DNA of 64,000 bases from an uncultured Acetatifactor sp. (GTDB lineage Bacteria; Bacillota; Clostridia; Lachnospirales; Lachnospiraceae). Shown one piece after another: positions 61,892-64,000 of this stretch; the stretch's first letter is position 1; each line of letters begins with the position of its first letter. The notes below the pieces were generated by a model. That model worked only from the letters and a program-made list of their open reading frames with translations, was not told where the DNA came from and searched no databases. The DNA lies in contig CAJTMX010000003.1 of assembly GCA_910577235.1 (NCBI GenBank), positions 84,720 to 148,719 on the forward strand, given 5' to 3'. A program made the translations under genes and the position numbers.

Positions 61892-63049
61892 CTACTGACA
61901 TAGGGTTCCGTCCTGGGCAAAGACCACCCCGTAACCCGCGCTGTAACCGTTGATCCGCTGTATGATCCTGGCGGCCTCCTCGCCCTGGGCAGGAGTGGGT
62001 TGGAAATTGTTCCGGTCCCTGGCCGAACTTACCGAGCAGGGAATGATCTGTATCTGCCTGTCTTCCTGCTTGACACCGTCCACAAACGTAAATGTCTGCT
62101 GGAAGATCATAGTATCTTTATCCACCGGGTTGCGATTGGCCCCAAAACAAAAATTTGCCAGACTGTAAATGATAAACTTTCCGTTGTATTCCTCTATGCC
62201 CTGAAGCACATGAGGATGATGCCCTATGACCAGGTCCGCGCCAAAATCAATACATTTGCGACCCAGATACTGCTGATTCTCTGTGGGGTAATTATCCTTT
62301 TCGATGCCCCAGTGACAGCAGGCCAGGATCAGATCCACATCCTCCTGACGCAGCTTTTCAATACCTTCCGCCAACAGCTGCTCGCTGCCCAGCCCCCAGG
62401 CAACCTCGTTGACGGAGACGAAACCGATACGGATTCCCTTTTCCGTCTCATAGATTCCAACGTTACGGTCATAGGCATAGACGATTCCCTCTGCCTCCAA
62501 TGCGGCTACCGTATCGTCGCTCCCACGAGTGCCGTAATCCAGCCGATGGTTATTCGCGAAACTTACGGCCTCCACATGACCCGCGGTCAGCAGCCGTGCA
62601 TAATCGGGATCTCCCTTGATATTGTATGTCCTGCTCTCATCCCGCTCCTCGCTGTGAGTCAGCACACCCTCGAAATTTACGATGGTCATGTCGTCCTCTT
62701 CAAAAACAGACCGTACATTTTCAAAGAAATAGCCCTCATCCTCAATCTGGTCATAAACCTGACGAAAAGAATACGCGTATTCCTGTTCCTGATGATTGCC
62801 CAGCGAGCAATCTCCCGCCGCCGAGATGGTGACAGTCAGCACATGATCTTCCGGAGAAGGCGTTTGCTCCGGCGCAGTCTCCTCCGATTTTCCCCCATTT
62901 TCCTGTGTCCCGGGAACAATGGTGGGAATGGGTATCCCGATAATATCCTGCGCACCCTGGCCATCATCTTCCGATACCCCGATACCACAGGCCGTCAGCA
63001 TAAGCATACACAGAGCGCCTAAGCCAACCCGCAAATCCACCCTACTCAC
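61892..63049 (-). CDS. CapA-family (PgsA-like) lipoprotein, metallophosphatase fold
   Basis: A 385-residue protein with a lipobox-like signal (M-L-T-A-C, Cys about 21), a Pro/Glu-rich linker, then the CapA domain: A-A-G-D-C-S-L-G near 77, N-F-E-G-V near 120, S-F-A-N-N-H-R-L-D-Y-G near 158 and C-H-W-G-I-E ... G-H-H-P-H-V-L-Q-G near 245-285. The family includes poly-gamma-glutamate synthesis proteins, but most lone members are uncharacterised cell-surface phosphatase-like enzymes. No pgsB/C genes are present. Confidence 0.88.
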   Translation of the reverse strand: MSRVDLRVGLGALCMLMLTACGIGVSEDDGQGAQDIIGIPIPTIVPGTQENGGKSEETAPEQTPSPEDHVLTVTISAAGDCSLGNHQEQEYAYSFRQVYDQIEDEGYFFENVRSVFEEDDMTIVNFEGVLTHSEERDESRTYNIKGDPDYARLLTAGHVEAVSFANNHRLDYGTRGSDDTVAALEAEGIVYAYDRNVGIYETEKGIRIGFVSVNEVAWGLGSEQLLAEGIEKLRQEDVDLILACCHWGIEKDNYPTENQQYLGRKCIDFGADLVIGHHPHVLQGIEEYNGKFIIYSLANFCFGANRNPVDKDTMIFQQTFTFVDGVKQEDRQIQIIPCSVSSARDRNNFQPTPAQGEEAARIIQRINGYSAGYGVVFAQDGTLCQ

Positions 63050-63486
63050 TACATTGTCTCTCCTTGCAATTCCCTATTTGCGGTCAATTCTACGCATATT
63101 TATATATATTTTACTACAAATAGCGGAAAATGTCATTCGTTTCTTTATATTTGAAACTATGAATCTTCGGCGCTGTTCAGTACACACAGTTATCTCATCC
63201 TCCTCTTTAATCCTCATAACGGATAGCTGCCCTTCTATATCTTACACAACATAGTCCCCAGAAAGTACCTTCATCATCCTGACCAACGCCCCTTACGGAC
63301 TACTGGCCCATCTGAATAGAGGATTAATAAAAGATCTGATAACACTAGGCTAAATTGACAGTATATTAAATACACTTTCCAGGGAGGTCTCATATCTATG
63401 GATCAGTACGCTCATGAAGTACACGCCAAGTACTTAAATAACCCCAGCGCTTTATGATTCAAAGCACTGAGGTTATTATAATGCGC
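63050..63486. other. AT-rich stretch with a possible IS66 remnant
   Basis: A 437-bp region without an intact gene. At 63398 a start behind AGGGAGGT reads M-D-Q-Y-A-H-E-V and stops after 19 codons (63457); this resembles the start of IS66 accessory protein genes. A plus-strand open piece (about 63270-63354, L-T-N-A-P-Y-G-L-L) may also be transposase debris. The terminator at 63437-63477 lies at its right end. Confidence 0.35.
63437..63477 (-). terminator. Terminator of the right-edge gene
   Basis: Two 17-base arms (63437-63453 and 63461-63477) pair with two G-U positions around a 7-base loop, 10 bp after the stop of the partial minus-strand gene. The T-run is weak. Confidence 0.65.
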
Positions 63487-64000
63487 TTAATTAGCAATCC
63501 ATCCATTGGCTACAACGTCCCAAGTCAAATTACTCTTAGTAACCCAGGAACCGCTTTCGTACATTTGATATTGAGCAGAATTAGCACCTATGGCAAAACG
63601 CGTAGTGTTATCAATATAATACAGCGGCCCATATTCCGTAATAGTAGGACAATACATTACTTTAGGTATAACTCCGCCAGCAACAGTAATATTGGGGTCT
63701 TTAAAACAAAACAGCAATTTCCCCTTGCATCCTTTCATCATATCTACCTGTGCCTGCGTTACCCCATAACCATTATATGGATTATCCAAAGCAACATAGT
63801 TGGATTTATCGGCCCACTGTTCTTCACTCCATGTCCAAAATGCTGCTCCATTTTGTATCTCCATATTTAAGTTTCCAAAATAAGGATTATATTCGTATAT
63901 TTCCTGTATGACCCCTCCATATGGTTTCGCTAAATCATAACATTTTTGCTTTTCTGCCGAATCCATAACAAAAGTTAAATAGGAGTCTCCGGCATATACC
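63487..64000 (-). CDS. Unknown protein, C-terminal part (runs off right edge)
   Basis: A minus-strand frame of 171 codons open to the right edge; an internal Met at 63966 is not necessarily the start. It is rich in Tyr, Trp and Asn (for example W-T-W-S-E-E-Q-W-A-D-K-S-N-Y and W-V-T-K-S-N-L-T-W-D-V-V). No membrane helix is seen in the visible part. Base composition is more AT-rich than the rest of the window, suggesting recent acquisition. I do not recognise the family. Confidence 0.6.
   Translation of the reverse strand, partial: VYAGDSYLTFVMDSAEKQKCYDLAKPYGGVIQEIYEYNPYFGNLNMEIQNGAAFWTWSEEQWADKSNYVALDNPYNGYGVTQAQVDMMKGCKGKLLFCFKDPNITVAGGVIPKVMYCPTITEYGPLYYIDNTTRFAIGANSAQYQMYESGSWVTKSNLTWDVVANGWIAN

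Overview
The window looks like a chromosomal segment of a Gram-positive anaerobe, most likely a Lachnospiraceae-type Clostridium. The reasons are the gene families present: YesM/YesN-type two-component proteins, BlaI/BlaR1, GPH-family symporter, ferredoxin-dependent 2-oxoacid oxidoreductase, 2-hydroxyacyl-CoA dehydratase relatives and VanW. Strong GGAGG ribosome binding sites and SigA-like promoters agree. No rRNA, tRNA, CRISPR array or intact insertion sequence was seen.

Layout, left to right. 1-5.2 kb (minus): a four-gene MoxR/DUF5682/VWA/SWIM operon equivalent to E. coli yehL-yehM-yehP-yehQ; the SWIM gene runs off the left edge. 5.4-9.1 kb (minus): GPH symporter plus GH2 beta-galactosidase-like enzyme. 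9.3-14.2 kb (minus): BlaI/BlaR1 pair with a clear promoter and twin operators, followed by eroded small genes, a MerR-type regulator and a zincin-like protein. 14.7-18.4 kb: a membrane protein, a small alarmone synthetase and a HerA-like ATPase behind a structured leader. 18.4-25.4 kb (minus): a four-subunit 2-oxoacid:ferredoxin oxidoreductase whose leader looks like a T-box with a terminator, then a hybrid histidine kinase overlapping an HD-GYP-like protein. 26-34 kb (plus): a CooC-type ATPase, two 2-hydroxyacyl-CoA-dehydratase-like proteins, their ATP-dependent activase, a 58-residue membrane protein and a protein resembling part of acetyl-CoA synthase. This cluster is split by 2.7 kb of accessory DNA (Rpn nuclease, CPT-like kinase, dead beta-lactamase-like gene).

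34-39.7 kb (minus): a PilB/GspE ATPase and a Gld-type ABC exporter set. 39.9-54.7 kb: a YtfQRT/YjfF-like sugar ABC transporter with a chemoreceptor in the same operon, a divergent GntR/LacI regulator, and a seven-gene unit (Lrp, aminotransferase, TrmL, RdgB-like, sensor kinase, sugar-binding lipoprotein, AraC-type response regulator). 54.7-63 kb: a 24-bp minisatellite, an AIR-synthase-related protein, VanW, a 34-residue membrane peptide, a TPR-like protein, phosphoesterase, galactokinase, Fe-S aldo/keto reductase and CapA. The right end is AT-rich, with a possible IS66 remnant and a partial unknown gene.

How it fits together: galactose-type sugars recur (beta-galactosidase plus symporter, galactofuranose-type ABC transporter with dedicated sensing and chemotaxis, galactokinase). 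The second theme is low-potential iron-sulfur chemistry (oxoacid oxidoreductase and the CooC/dehydratase/activase cluster). The latter is the best candidate for a poorly described system.
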